Notes: generated by a model not told the origin, from the letters alone. 64,000 bases of DNA from CAKZNE01 sp002695025 (GCA_913043285.1 CAJWML010000018.1:1-64000); one strand, 5' to 3'. Positions 25,616 to 35,167 are shown, counted from the stretch's first letter. Numbers and translations are program-made.

Positions 25616-25623
25616 TAGCTTTG
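25616..25623 (+). promoter_or_regulatory. -7 box TAGCTTTG of nth
   Basis: The box lies 20 nt before ATG 25644, in the 116-nt gap that separates nth from the divergent bcp gene. Confidence 0.55.
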
Positions 25624-25643
25624 CGACCGGAAAACACCCATTC

Positions 25644-26327
25644 ATGACCAAGGCTGAAAAAGTAGAATTCGTATTAAGTAAACTGGAAGAATTATACCCG
25701 GAAGTTCCTATTCCACTGGATCATAAGGACCCCTACACCTTATTGATAGCCGTTCTTCTCTCGGCCCAATGTACGGATGCCCGGGTGAATAAGGTAACCC
25801 CTTCTCTATTTACGGTTGCAGACAATCCTTACGATATGGCCAGGTTGAGTGTGGCAGATATAGCTGATATCATTCGTCCCTGTGGGCTAACCCCCATGAA
25901 ATCCAAAGGCATTCACCGTCTTTCAGAGATTATTATTGAAGAACATAACGGCCAGGTACCACAAAGTTTTACGGCCCTGGAAGCCCTTCCGGCCGTAGGT
26001 CATAAAACCGCCTCCGTAGTAATGAGCCAGGCTTTTGGCTTCCCAGCCTTTCCGGTGGATACGCACATCCATCGTATGCTATACCGTTGGGGATTGAGTA
26101 ACGGCAAATCAGTGGAACAAACGGAAAAGGATGCCAAGCGGCTCTTTCCCAAAGAGCTGTGGAATAAATTACACCTACAGATCATTTACTATGCACGGGA
26201 ATACTCTCCGGCCCGGGGCTGGAACCTGTATAATGACGTTATAACCGCCACTATAGGAAGAAAAAGTGTGATCAGGGAAGCCTCTAAAAATCCGTCCCCA
26301 GTGAAAAATAGAAGATCCGGGGCTTAA
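25644..26327 (+). CDS. nth: endonuclease III lacking the 4Fe-4S cysteines
   Basis: The 227-residue DNA glycosylase/AP lyase has the helix-hairpin-helix LEALPAVGHKTASVV with catalytic Lys121 and the catalytic Asp139 in PVDTHIHR. It excises oxidised pyrimidines and nicks abasic sites. Classical endonuclease III ends with four cysteines holding a 4Fe-4S cluster, but this protein has only Cys43 and Cys80 and none after residue 80; the region reads YYAREYSPARGWNLYND. The cluster must be absent. Its last 44 nt overlap the convergent gene that ends at 26284, and the basic tail (PSPVKNRRSGA) is encoded in that overlap. Confidence 0.93.
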   Translation: MTKAEKVEFVLSKLEELYPEVPIPLDHKDPYTLLIAVLLSAQCTDARVNKVTPSLFTVADNPYDMARLSVADIADIIRPCGLTPMKSKGIHRLSEIIIEEHNGQVPQSFTALEALPAVGHKTASVVMSQAFGFPAFPVDTHIHRMLYRWGLSNGKSVEQTEKDAKRLFPKELWNKLHLQIIYYAREYSPARGWNLYNDVITATIGRKSVIREASKNPSPVKNRRSGA

Positions 26328-29300
26328 CCAGTCCATCCTCTATACCCCAGGCTACATCAAACCTGACGAAGTAGCCAAACAAACGGGTTCTCAATCCACC
26401 TCCTACACCCGCCACGATGGGTTCTTTTTGGCTATCCAGCACTATTTTGCCGCTACCAAAAGGAATTTCCTTACTGTTAATCACGTTTTCCGGTGAATAC
26501 GGAGTAAGTCCGTTCCACGCGGTACCCACATCTCCGAAAGCAATCAACTGCAGGTTTTTGAAGAAATCACTGCGCAGAGGCCGCCTGAAGAAATAACTGA
26601 GGAAGGGCCAGCGTAGCTCACTGTTGATCACTGCAAACTTGTCTCCGTTACGGATATTCTGGAAAGATCCCCGCATATTGGTGACCAAGGTCTGGAATAC
26701 GTAATTGTTATCCTGCGCAATAGGAGTATTGGGTTCAAATTGGGTGGAAAAGGAATTATCCACCCCACCCATGATGTAAATTAATTTTTCGGGACCGAAA
26801 GATACACCGGATGCAAAACGGTTAGCCCAGATAAGATTACGATGAATAACGGTATAGTGGCGGGCATCTATACCAGCCGTATGTAACCCGGTAGGACTGG
26901 TTTTAAGATTACGGTAGTATTCCGTAAAAATCTTATAACGCAAACCGGCATACAGGTTAAGGCCTAATTTCCGGGTATTATCATATACATAGGAAAGCCT
27001 TGCCACCAGGTAGTCCCGATACAGGTCATTGGTACTAAGGGATGCTGGTTCGCGGCTTAAAGTAACGTTCTTATCAATCCGGTAGCCAATACCTCCCCGT
27101 ATGGATGCCACCGGGTTAAAGGGGAAAATAAACTTGGGGAATACCTCGTGGGTAATAATACGCTGGTAAGTGTTAAAATCCTGCACCAACAGCTGGCTCC
27201 TGCGTGAAAAAGTATATTGCTTATCCCAACGGTCTTTATAATCCAGCAGGGCTACGTAAAACTCAGCATTGGGTGTAAGCGATGTTCCGGAGAGGGGTTG
27301 GAAAGTAGTACGCACGGCCCCGATCACACTGTAGTCATGCATGAGATCGGTAACCCCCACCTTGACATTGGCATTAAAGCCAAAGTTGAGCAGATCCGGG
27401 GTAACAAAACCCGTAAAACGTTGGTACTGTGGATTGGAAAAAACGTTATCAAAGCCCACGTTAAGGTCATCCTGGTAAAAGGAGAGAAAATAATTGCGCT
27501 GGGGTGGTATTTCGAGTTCCTCTTCTTTCTCACCGGGATTGGTTGCCAGCTCCGGCAGAGGGAGGATATTTACACGTTTGGCCTGGGGTTTTTCCTTGCG
27601 GGGAGTTTCCTCCGGTTCTGAGTTGTCAAACTCATAATCTTCTATATTGACCTCAAAGTCCTCCATCTTAACTCCTGGATAATACATGGCTGAACTGGTT
27701 TCCGACCATTCTGCCTGCTGCGCTTCTTCCTTACCGGTGGTTGCTCCATTTTCCTCCTCAACGATGCCTGGGGAACGTACCGGTTGCAACTGTAGATCTG
27801 CAGGGCTTTCATAAGGCGTATTAAAAATGCGATAACGGTTATCCCTCAGTATGAGATCAAAGGTCTTGCCCCGTTCCGGGTCAAAATCCTGGGCCAGGAT
27901 GTTACGGTTGTAATCAGTCACCTGGAATTCCTTAAAACTATAATCATAGTGCGTGGTGGTATCCACATAGGATATGGCGCTGTCTATTTGGATAAGATGG
28001 CGATTAACCGTTCCTGAGCGGTTACTGACAAAGGCCAGGTAACCCGGGGCATATTCATCCGGTTTACGCTCATTGATACGATCACTGTTCGTCATCCGCC
28101 AGATGACCGTAGTATCTTCCGGCACCTCTGCTTCCATGGCAAAGATGTCATAAGTTTCCTTAGGAAAATCAAAGGATTCCTCGCCTTGTTTCAAAGTATC
28201 GGTAATCCGGTTGGAAGTAAAGGCTACCCGTTTGTCATTATCAAAGAAGGTAGGCTCCAGGTCATCGTATGAATCTTTGGTAAGCTGCTCTATTTTAGTG
28301 TTCAGTATGGTATAGATAAAGATGTCGGACTGGCCATCCTTAGTAGCGGACAGCAGGAATTTTTTGCCATCGCGTGAATAGCTGAAAGATAAGATTTTAT
28401 CAAACTTAAAAAACTGTTTCTTCTCCAGTTCCTTTTCTTCCAGGTTGTAGAAATTGAGGTAGACAAAGCCTTTTTCCTCGGTAAACATGGCCAGGATAGA
28501 GTTATTGGGATGCCAGGCCAGCAGCGGAAAAGAGTAATCCGTATTCTGTGCGATCTTATAACCTCCCTTTAAGATCCGCTTTCGTTTCTCCTTCTCAAAA
28601 TCATAGATGTATACCTTATATTCTCCAAACTTCTGATAAACATAGGCGAGGTAACGCCCGTTCTCACTGGCCGTCAACCTTGTTACCACCCGCCACTTGG
28701 GTGCTTTCAGGAATGGCTTCCCCTTTAATACATCCTCATTCTGCGCATCCTTGTAGAGGTTCATGTAGAAGTTTCTCCATCCCTCAGTGATCGCATCCAG
28801 ATCCTTTCCCAGGATGTAGTTGAAGCCACTTTCAATATTCCGGTTAATAATGGCCATATACACTATATTCTTAACCACCTTTGCTCCGTAGGTTTGCGCA
28901 ATATAATGCCACATGGAGTGTCCTGCGTAGCGAGCCTCCTCTCCCGTTAAAGAGTTGATACGCTTGTAACGACCGCTTAAAAAACCATCTTTCACCCGAT
29001 TATCCACCTCCGAATTCCAGTTATCCCCCACAAAACTGATCAGTCCTTCAGTATACCATTCCGGGAGATTGAGCAAGGTCGAGTTCTTGATGGACTCGGT
29101 AAAGCTTCCATAGACCAGGTTACTCAATACCACTTCTGCCAGGCCGGATCGGAGATTATTCTCCAACTCCTCGTAACTACCGTTAAAATACAGGAACAAC
29201 CTGCGGCCGGAAATACGGGTTACCCCGGAGGTGTTGTAATCCTCTTCGGTACTGGAATTTACATTGCTCTGCTTAAGATCCGATAAATTATTGAAAACCA

Positions 29301-29589
29301 GTATCTGTACCCGCTCGTCCAGGGGTGCATCCAGAAAATTCTCTACCCGCACCAGGTGCTTGTCAGTAAGGCGCGCTACCTGCTCGGCAAGATCCTCGTT
29401 TCCACGGTAGAAGTATACATCATAGCGCTCAAAACGATAGAAAACCCAATCAAACTCATTATATTGAACACGGTTTTTACCATACTCCTGGCGAAGACCA
29501 TAGAAAAATTGTGCCTTAAGCTGGGCACCTAACCCCATTAAGACCAGAAGAATAAGCCAGCTAAAAGTGGAACCGTAATGTTTCTTCAA
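26284..29589 (-). CDS. TolB-like propeller fused to an outer-membrane beta-barrel
   Basis: This 1101-residue protein has a signal peptide (to about residue 26) and an N-terminal domain resembling the substrate-less peptidase MA/gluzincin fold (LPEWYTEGLISF, no HExxH). A WD40/TolB-type propeller at about residues 300-600 follows (GRYLAYVYQKFGEYKVYIYDFE, FTSNRITD). An acidic, proline-rich linker spans about 620-700. The last ~400 residues form alternating amphipathic strands ending FYFSLGTDF, a terminal Phe as in BamA/TamA-like barrels. It is probably anchored in the outer membrane with the propeller in the periplasm. Such fusions occur widely in Flavobacteria without known function; a link to protein assembly or lipid export is inference. 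Confidence 0.8.
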   Translation of the reverse strand: MKKHYGSTFSWLILLVLMGLGAQLKAQFFYGLRQEYGKNRVQYNEFDWVFYRFERYDVYFYRGNEDLAEQVARLTDKHLVRVENFLDAPLDERVQILVFNNLSDLKQSNVNSSTEEDYNTSGVTRISGRRLFLYFNGSYEELENNLRSGLAEVVLSNLVYGSFTESIKNSTLLNLPEWYTEGLISFVGDNWNSEVDNRVKDGFLSGRYKRINSLTGEEARYAGHSMWHYIAQTYGAKVVKNIVYMAIINRNIESGFNYILGKDLDAITEGWRNFYMNLYKDAQNEDVLKGKPFLKAPKWRVVTRLTASENGRYLAYVYQKFGEYKVYIYDFEKEKRKRILKGGYKIAQNTDYSFPLLAWHPNNSILAMFTEEKGFVYLNFYNLEEKELEKKQFFKFDKILSFSYSRDGKKFLLSATKDGQSDIFIYTILNTKIEQLTKDSYDDLEPTFFDNDKRVAFTSNRITDTLKQGEESFDFPKETYDIFAMEAEVPEDTTVIWRMTNSDRINERKPDEYAPGYLAFVSNRSGTVNRHLIQIDSAISYVDTTTHYDYSFKEFQVTDYNRNILAQDFDPERGKTFDLILRDNRYRIFNTPYESPADLQLQPVRSPGIVEEENGATTGKEEAQQAEWSETSSAMYYPGVKMEDFEVNIEDYEFDNSEPEETPRKEKPQAKRVNILPLPELATNPGEKEEELEIPPQRNYFLSFYQDDLNVGFDNVFSNPQYQRFTGFVTPDLLNFGFNANVKVGVTDLMHDYSVIGAVRTTFQPLSGTSLTPNAEFYVALLDYKDRWDKQYTFSRRSQLLVQDFNTYQRIITHEVFPKFIFPFNPVASIRGGIGYRIDKNVTLSREPASLSTNDLYRDYLVARLSYVYDNTRKLGLNLYAGLRYKIFTEYYRNLKTSPTGLHTAGIDARHYTVIHRNLIWANRFASGVSFGPEKLIYIMGGVDNSFSTQFEPNTPIAQDNNYVFQTLVTNMRGSFQNIRNGDKFAVINSELRWPFLSYFFRRPLRSDFFKNLQLIAFGDVGTAWNGLTPYSPENVINSKEIPFGSGKIVLDSQKEPIVAGVGGGLRTRLFGYFVRFDVAWGIEDGLVKPRIFYFSLGTDF

Positions 29590-29706
29590 AACTGCAAGTA
29601 GTAAGCTATAAAACTAAGGAATAACATGTAAAATCCTATATCGTTTAACTCACTCGTTTGAGCTTTAGTATAATTACGATATTTGTGTAGGACGAAAATC
29701 AAAAGC

Positions 29707-31653
29707 ATGAAGCAATTTCTATCCCTTACCCTCTTTTTATCTTTTTATATCAACTGCTTTTCCCAGGATTTCACCTACACCCGTCATACCCTTAATGATG
29801 CGGTACTGTTGGGTGATTTTGTTCCCGATAAAGTTCAGCGAACCTTCGGACCGGTATTGCATACTGGTGAGGCGCCCAAACCAGGGACGGGAATGAGCAA
29901 GGAAAAGTTGCGCGAGCTCAAACAACAGATACAGCCACTACCTTATAAATCAAAAAAGGCGAAAGTCAACTTTGGCACGTATACTTCTCCCACGGTACTG
30001 GAAAAATTTGAAGGAAACAGCTACAGCGGGAATGTTCCCAATGACAATTCTTTTGCTATAAACCGCAACGGCCAGCTACTTTCCGTTATCAATACCAACA
30101 TCTTTGCCTACGACCTGAATAAGGATAGCCTGCTTTTTGAAACTAGCCTGAACGTATTTACCATTTTAGAAGGCCTCAGGACTATAAACCAGGTGAAATA
30201 TGATCCCCGTGTGGTTTACGATCCGGATGCAGACCGCTTTATCATTGTTTTCCTGAATGCCACTATACACGAAAAAAGTAAGGTTATGGTGGCTTTTTCC
30301 AAAACGGCCAATCCTTCAGACGGATTCTATATGTATGCCCTGGAGGGTAATCCGCTGAATAATGATACCTGGAGTGATTATCCGCATGTTATAGTAAGCA
30401 AGCAGGATCTGTTTATTACGGTCAATACGTTTTACAACGGCTCTACCAATAACAGCGGGTATGTGGAATCTACCATCCGTCAGGTAAATAAACAGGATGG
30501 TTACGATAGCCTGGTAACGCTGCGACAAGCGTATTACAGCGATATCAAAGTAGGAGGAAAGGCACTTTTTAATTTTACCGGTATGGCCGGAGGGTCTGCT
30601 CCTTATGATCCACCTATTTACTTTATGTCCAACCGTAACCTTGACCTGAATAACGACAGTCTTTTTGTGGTGAGTATCAGCGACAGTGTGGCGGCCAGCA
30701 CCCCTCCTGCCCTGCAACTGGATATTTTCCAGGCTGAAACAGATTACGGCTTACCTCCGGATGCACGCCAGCGCGACAATAACCGTTTTGACTGCAACGA
30801 CAGTCGTATTCAAGGTGGTTTTTACGAGAACGGTATCCTTCAATTTGTTGGAAACACGGTAACCAGCAAGGGGTTTTCAGGATTTTACCATGCTATGCTA
30901 GACCCAAAGGCCTCCACTTCCACACCGGTCTATTTTAATATCCTGGAAATGGATAGCCTGGATTTTGGCTACCCCAATATATGTTACACCGGGAAATCCG
31001 AACTGGAAAATGAAGGTATCATCATATTTAACCATTCCGGGCCTAATTTCAATGCCGGATCCTCCTCGGTTTTCTTTTCCAATGACTCTTCCTATTCCGC
31101 TTTAACCGTAGTGGATAGCGGCCTGGGTTATATCAATGTACTTACGCCCGCGGGAGATCCCGGTTACGAACGCTGGGGCGATTATACCGGTGCCCAACCC
31201 GCCTATGGGGATACCGGTGTGGTCTGGATGTCCGGCTACACTTCCACCAATGTGAATCGCCCGGGTACCATACTGGCAAAATTGCGAAGCCCGGATTACA
31301 ACCTGGATCCTATCCAACCCAAACCGGTGGATACTACGGATAACCCTGTTGATACGGTGATCAATCCCCTGGACACCCTGCCTCCATTTACGGATGTACG
31401 GATATTGCCAAACCCTACTTTTGATAATTACACCATCGAATTCCAACTGGATACCCCGGATATGCTCACCTTTCAGTTGATTTCCATGAACGGAAGTGGT
31501 ACGGATGAACAATTTCTGGTGAAAGAGGCAGCCATGAAAGGTAACAATCGTTTTACCTTCCATACGCGCCACCTGCGAAATGGGGTATATTACCTGATCA
31601 TATTTAATTCACAGGGGAAAATACTGAAAGAGGAAAAAGTGGTTAAGCTGTAA
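29707..31653 (+). CDS. secreted protein with T9SS type A sorting domain
   Basis: The 648-residue product has a signal peptide (MKQFLSLTLFLSFYINCFSQ), a beta-rich body with repeated D-x-D-x-D-type turns (DPDADRF, DLNNDSLF), a proline/threonine/aspartate linker at about 545-565 (KPVDTTDNPVDTVINP) and a C-terminal T9SS type A domain (VRILPNPTFDNYTIEF ... GVYYLIIFNSQGKIL). The domain is removed on export and the protein is released or attached to the surface. The body is unidentified; it might be a propeller. The frame can be opened with GTG 29683, but ATG 29707 begins the signal peptide. Its 3' end overlaps the convergent kmo gene by 11 nt. Confidence 0.87.
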   Translation: MKQFLSLTLFLSFYINCFSQDFTYTRHTLNDAVLLGDFVPDKVQRTFGPVLHTGEAPKPGTGMSKEKLRELKQQIQPLPYKSKKAKVNFGTYTSPTVLEKFEGNSYSGNVPNDNSFAINRNGQLLSVINTNIFAYDLNKDSLLFETSLNVFTILEGLRTINQVKYDPRVVYDPDADRFIIVFLNATIHEKSKVMVAFSKTANPSDGFYMYALEGNPLNNDTWSDYPHVIVSKQDLFITVNTFYNGSTNNSGYVESTIRQVNKQDGYDSLVTLRQAYYSDIKVGGKALFNFTGMAGGSAPYDPPIYFMSNRNLDLNNDSLFVVSISDSVAASTPPALQLDIFQAETDYGLPPDARQRDNNRFDCNDSRIQGGFYENGILQFVGNTVTSKGFSGFYHAMLDPKASTSTPVYFNILEMDSLDFGYPNICYTGKSELENEGIIIFNHSGPNFNAGSSSVFFSNDSSYSALTVVDSGLGYINVLTPAGDPGYERWGDYTGAQPAYGDTGVVWMSGYTSTNVNRPGTILAKLRSPDYNLDPIQPKPVDTTDNPVDTVINPLDTLPPFTDVRILPNPTFDNYTIEFQLDTPDMLTFQLISMNGSGTDEQFLVKEAAMKGNNRFTFHTRHLRNGVYYLIIFNSQGKILKEEKVVKL

Positions 31654-33004
31654 CCCTGTTTTCGGTGAGCTTCAGCATAAGTTGCTCCACTTCATCACTA
31701 TCCCATTTGCCTTCAATTCCGGGAAGTGCCATTACCCTTTCCATAATGGCATCCTGGCGTTTCCCTTCCCTCAAAGCCACGGAATAACGTATGTGTGTAA
31801 AGGTGACCATGGAGTATAAGGGTATCCACCGGTCGGGATATTTTTCGTAAAACCGTTTCTCTATTTTCTTCTGCAGAAGGAAGGCAGGATCACCTGTAAG
31901 GTCACGCATTTCCACAAAGTTGCGCATGGCCAGGTCGGCAATGGCATCAGCATCCGGTTTACGATTTTTCTGAAACTCATCCAATAACAAGCCCCAGTTA
32001 TCACCATGTTCCGCGATGAGGTCATTGAGTACTGTGCAATCCTCAAAACCGCTGTTCATACCTTGTCCATAGAAAGGTACAATGGCATGCGAAGCATCAC
32101 CTAATATGGCCACTCTTCCTGATTCACTCACCCAGGGATAACAGCGGATAATAACCAATGACGAGGTAGGATTACCCTCCCATTCCTGGTCAAAATCCGG
32201 CATTAGCTTGAGGGCATCTGCAAAATCCTGTTCAAAAAACACCCTTGCTTTTGCCACAGAGTCCAGGGTGGAAAAGCTTGGGTCTCCTTCAAAAGGGAAA
32301 AACAACGTACAGGTAAAACTACCATCCGGATTTGGCAAGGCTATAAGCATATAATTTCCACGTGGCCAAATGTGCAGCGCTTCACGCTCCATCCTGTGCC
32401 TTCCATCCGCATCCGGAGGAATGGATAGTTCCTTATAACCGTGTTCTATGTATTGCTGGGAATAATTGAAGCGGTCGGTCTTTTGCATCACGGCACGCAC
32501 TGCACTGAAGGCTCCGTCAGCACCAAAAACAAGATCCGCCTGGCTCCGTGTATTTTCCCCGGACAGGTAGTTCTCGAAAACAGCAACCGCCTGATCCAGG
32601 TCTACATCCACGCATCTTTCATCAAAATGAATATTCACGTTGCCGGTTTCTTCTGCCAATTGCATAAGACGGGCGTTAAGTCCGCCACGGGAAACTGAAT
32701 AAATAGCCTCTCCCTCTTTTCCATAAGGTTGATAATTCAACTTACCTTCCCGATCATGTATGACTCTGCGGTACATGGGAATGGACATTTTACGGATATT
32801 CTCACCCACGCCCACTGCTTCCAGGGCTTTCCATCCACGATTGCTAAGGGCTAGGTTTATAGAACGACCTCCGTCTATTGTGGTTTGCCGCATATCCGGC
32901 CTGCGCTCAAATACGTTTACCCGGTGACCTTTTTTTCCAAGGTATATAGCAAGTAAGGAACCTACCAGGCCGGCTCCGCAAATGGTAATGTCTTTTGTTG
33001 TCAT
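31643..33004 (-). CDS. kmo: kynurenine 3-monooxygenase
   Basis: The 453-residue flavoprotein hydroxylase begins with GAGLVGSLLAIYL and FERRPD for FAD binding, has GGRSINLALSNRG, the DG-type motif, and GDASHAIVPFYGQGMNSGFED. These are the signatures of kynurenine monooxygenase, which converts kynurenine to 3-hydroxykynurenine with NADPH and oxygen. The gene starts with ATG 33004, overlapping the kynU stop by 4 nt (ATGA), so the two are translationally coupled. In flavobacteria this route supplies 3-hydroxyanthranilate for NAD synthesis or tryptophan breakdown; the next enzyme (3-hydroxyanthranilate dioxygenase) is not in the window. Unlike eukaryotic KMO, no C-terminal membrane helix is obvious. 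Confidence 0.95.
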   Translation of the reverse strand: MTTKDITICGAGLVGSLLAIYLGKKGHRVNVFERRPDMRQTTIDGGRSINLALSNRGWKALEAVGVGENIRKMSIPMYRRVIHDREGKLNYQPYGKEGEAIYSVSRGGLNARLMQLAEETGNVNIHFDERCVDVDLDQAVAVFENYLSGENTRSQADLVFGADGAFSAVRAVMQKTDRFNYSQQYIEHGYKELSIPPDADGRHRMEREALHIWPRGNYMLIALPNPDGSFTCTLFFPFEGDPSFSTLDSVAKARVFFEQDFADALKLMPDFDQEWEGNPTSSLVIIRCYPWVSESGRVAILGDASHAIVPFYGQGMNSGFEDCTVLNDLIAEHGDNWGLLLDEFQKNRKPDADAIADLAMRNFVEMRDLTGDPAFLLQKKIEKRFYEKYPDRWIPLYSMVTFTHIRYSVALREGKRQDAIMERVMALPGIEGKWDSDEVEQLMLKLTENRVTA

Positions 33005-34275
33005 GCTGATAAAGCTTCTTCTAATATTCGGCCAAAATCATAAATATCCCGGAAGGAATTGTATAGGGGAACCGGGGCCATGCGGATCACATCCGGCTCA
33101 CGCCAGTCCGCTATCACCCCCTTTGCACTGATTTGTTCAAACACTTTTTTACCTCCCTTAGGAACTACCAGGGAAAGTTGGCACCCCCGTTTTGAAACGT
33201 CCTTTGGAGTAAGTATCCTGAGGCCGGCCCCGGTATTACGGGATACCTCATGGATCACAAACTCCAGGTAAGCTGTAAGCCTGTCCCCTTTTTCACGTAA
33301 TGCTGGCATGCCTACCTGCTCAAAAAGCTCCAGGCTCGCCAACAGTGGTGTCATGGCAAAAACAGGAGCATTACTCAACTGCCAGGCCTCTGCCGTTGGG
33401 ATAGGTTCAAACCGATCCGGCATGGTAAAACGGGAGGATTTATCATGCCCCCACCACCCCTCAAAGCGAGGAATATCTTTTTGCCCGTGGTGCCGTTCAT
33501 GGATAAAAACACCGGACACACCACCCGGACCACTGTTCAGGTATTTATAGCCGCACCAGGCAGCAAAATCAACATTCCAGTCATGCAGTTGCAGAAGCAC
33601 GTTACCAGCCGCATGGGCCAGATCCCAACCTGCTATCGCTCCGGCATCCTGCACCGCCTTGGTGATACCCGGAATATCAAAATACTGACCCGTATAATAA
33701 TTTACACCGCCCATCATTAAAAGAGCCAATTCATCACGATTGGCTTCTATAGCATTGTAGATTTTTGCTTCATCGATCAGCTCTGTTTCCGGATCGGGCT
33801 GTATTTCAATTAAATGTTCATCCGGATCAAGGCCATGGAACCGCAGTTGGCTGCGCAGTGCATATTGATCCGATGGGAAGGCCTTGGCTTCACAGATGAT
33901 TTTAGTACGCTTTCCGCGAGGTCTGAAAAAACTAACCATCAAAAGGTGGAGATTGGTGGTAAGACCATTCATGGCCACCACTTCGGTTTGCCTAGCCCCT
34001 ACAATGGCTGCCAGGGATTTTGAGAAAAACTCATGATACGGCAACCAGGGCATACGGGCCTGGGTATGGCCTTCTACCCCGTAACGGGCCCAGTCCTCAA
34101 ATTCCTTCAACATATATTCTTTGGCCTTTACCGGCTGCAACCCCAGGGAATTCCCGGTAAAATACAAGGCCGGGCGACCCTCTGTAACCGGAAAGATAAA
34201 CTGATCGCGAAAGGAGCTCAGGGAATCATTACGATCTTGCTCTGAAGCATACTCTTCCGTAAACTGATGCGACAT
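33001..34275 (-). CDS. kynU: kynureninase
   Basis: The 424-residue PLP enzyme (fold type I) shows YFTGNSLGLQP near the start, the active-site WDLAHAAGN and the PLP lysine in WCGYKYLNSGPGG. Kynureninase cleaves 3-hydroxykynurenine or kynurenine to (hydroxy)anthranilate and alanine. It is the first gene of the kynU-kmo operon, promoted from TACCTTTG at 34302-34295. The open frame runs up to 34359, but 28 of those codons encode a non-homologous stretch across the promoter; ATG 34275 (MSHQFTEEYASEQD) fits the family. Confidence 0.96.
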   Translation of the reverse strand: MSHQFTEEYASEQDRNDSLSSFRDQFIFPVTEGRPALYFTGNSLGLQPVKAKEYMLKEFEDWARYGVEGHTQARMPWLPYHEFFSKSLAAIVGARQTEVVAMNGLTTNLHLLMVSFFRPRGKRTKIICEAKAFPSDQYALRSQLRFHGLDPDEHLIEIQPDPETELIDEAKIYNAIEANRDELALLMMGGVNYYTGQYFDIPGITKAVQDAGAIAGWDLAHAAGNVLLQLHDWNVDFAAWCGYKYLNSGPGGVSGVFIHERHHGQKDIPRFEGWWGHDKSSRFTMPDRFEPIPTAEAWQLSNAPVFAMTPLLASLELFEQVGMPALREKGDRLTAYLEFVIHEVSRNTGAGLRILTPKDVSKRGCQLSLVVPKGGKKVFEQISAKGVIADWREPDVIRMAPVPLYNSFRDIYDFGRILEEALSA

Positions 34276-34294
34276 CTGAAATTTGATTTTGCCC

Positions 34295-34302
34295 CAAAGG
34301 TA
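34295..34302 (-). promoter_or_regulatory. -7 box TACCTTTG of the kynU-kmo operon
   Basis: The minus strand reads TACCTTTG ending 19 nt before ATG 34275. It overlaps the upstream reading frame of kynU and lies 20 nt past the end of the UbiA-like gene, so the operon can be transcribed independently. Confidence 0.6.
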
Positions 34303-34321
34303 AACAAGATAGCCACAAATC

Positions 34322-35167
34322 TCAGCCCAGTAAATGAATGAGTAACAGCAGCGCCACAAGGATAGGCGTTCCTTCTATCCAAAAGCCACAATAAAGTTCC
34401 GAACGTTTTTGATCCATCCGGGCAATGAGAAAGCCGGAATACACAATTCCACATAACCAGGCAATGCCTTCGGGCACATCCATAAAACCGAACCCTATCA
34501 GGAAGATCTTCCACAAACCATAAAGGCTCACAAGACCCAGCGCCAGCAACCTACCCCTCCGCTCCCCTATTATTTGCGGAATAGTTCGCATATTATGATC
34601 ATCCATCTGCATATCCCTGATGTCAAAAGGTATGATCAGGGCTATTATAAAAAGGCTTCGCATACCAAACTCCATCCAATCCGTAAAAAAAGGTATATCG
34701 TGGTAAATTACCGGAACCAGATAAGTAACATACGCCCAGGATCCGGCAATAAGCAAAACCTTTAAACCGGGCACCGTTCTTAGGGAAGTGAACGAACGCA
34801 TGGGGTTTTGAAAACTCAAGGGGTAAAACAGTGACACGAGGGCGGGAACAGCCGTAAGCGCCAGCAGTTTCCAGCTAAAAAGATCCAGGTAAAACCAGGC
34901 GCCCAGTATGGAAAAGACCACCGTGAAAAAGCTCGCTTGCAGGAAATGCTGCTTTAACCAGAATTTCTGGTTCTGGCCATACTCAGCAGAATAGGACCTT
35001 ACCTGTACCAGGCGCATGTAATTATAAGTAGCCACCGTGAAGAAAAAAGTAAAGAGCAGATACGAAAAATCCTTTTGCCCCAGCTCGTATAGACTAAGCC
35101 AGGTAAAGGCCGCAACAGCAAGCCCTACCCATACGTTGGAGTATACGATAAACCTGAGCAATTTCAT
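34322..35167 (-). CDS. UbiA-like polytopic membrane protein
   Basis: The 281-residue protein has about eight transmembrane helices. The cytoplasmic loop IPFDIRDMQMDDHNMRTIP matches the second aspartate-rich motif of UbiA-family prenyltransferases, and the helix pattern agrees. The first motif, normally NDxxDxxxD, reads NYMRLVQVRS and lacks the aspartates, so activity on polyprenyl diphosphates is doubtful. It may be a diverged prenyltransferase with other substrates, or a non-catalytic relative. It lies upstream of kynU in the same direction but separated by that gene's own promoter, so functional linkage is uncertain. Confidence 0.65.
   Translation of the reverse strand: MKLLRFIVYSNVWVGLAVAAFTWLSLYELGQKDFSYLLFTFFFTVATYNYMRLVQVRSYSAEYGQNQKFWLKQHFLQASFFTVVFSILGAWFYLDLFSWKLLALTAVPALVSLFYPLSFQNPMRSFTSLRTVPGLKVLLIAGSWAYVTYLVPVIYHDIPFFTDWMEFGMRSLFIIALIIPFDIRDMQMDDHNMRTIPQIIGERRGRLLALGLVSLYGLWKIFLIGFGFMDVPEGIAWLCGIVYSGFLIARMDQKRSELYCGFWIEGTPILVALLLLIHLLG

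Noticed and set aside
34276..34359. 28-codon extension of kynureninase
   Set aside because: It covers the promoter box TACCTTTG and has no family similarity.
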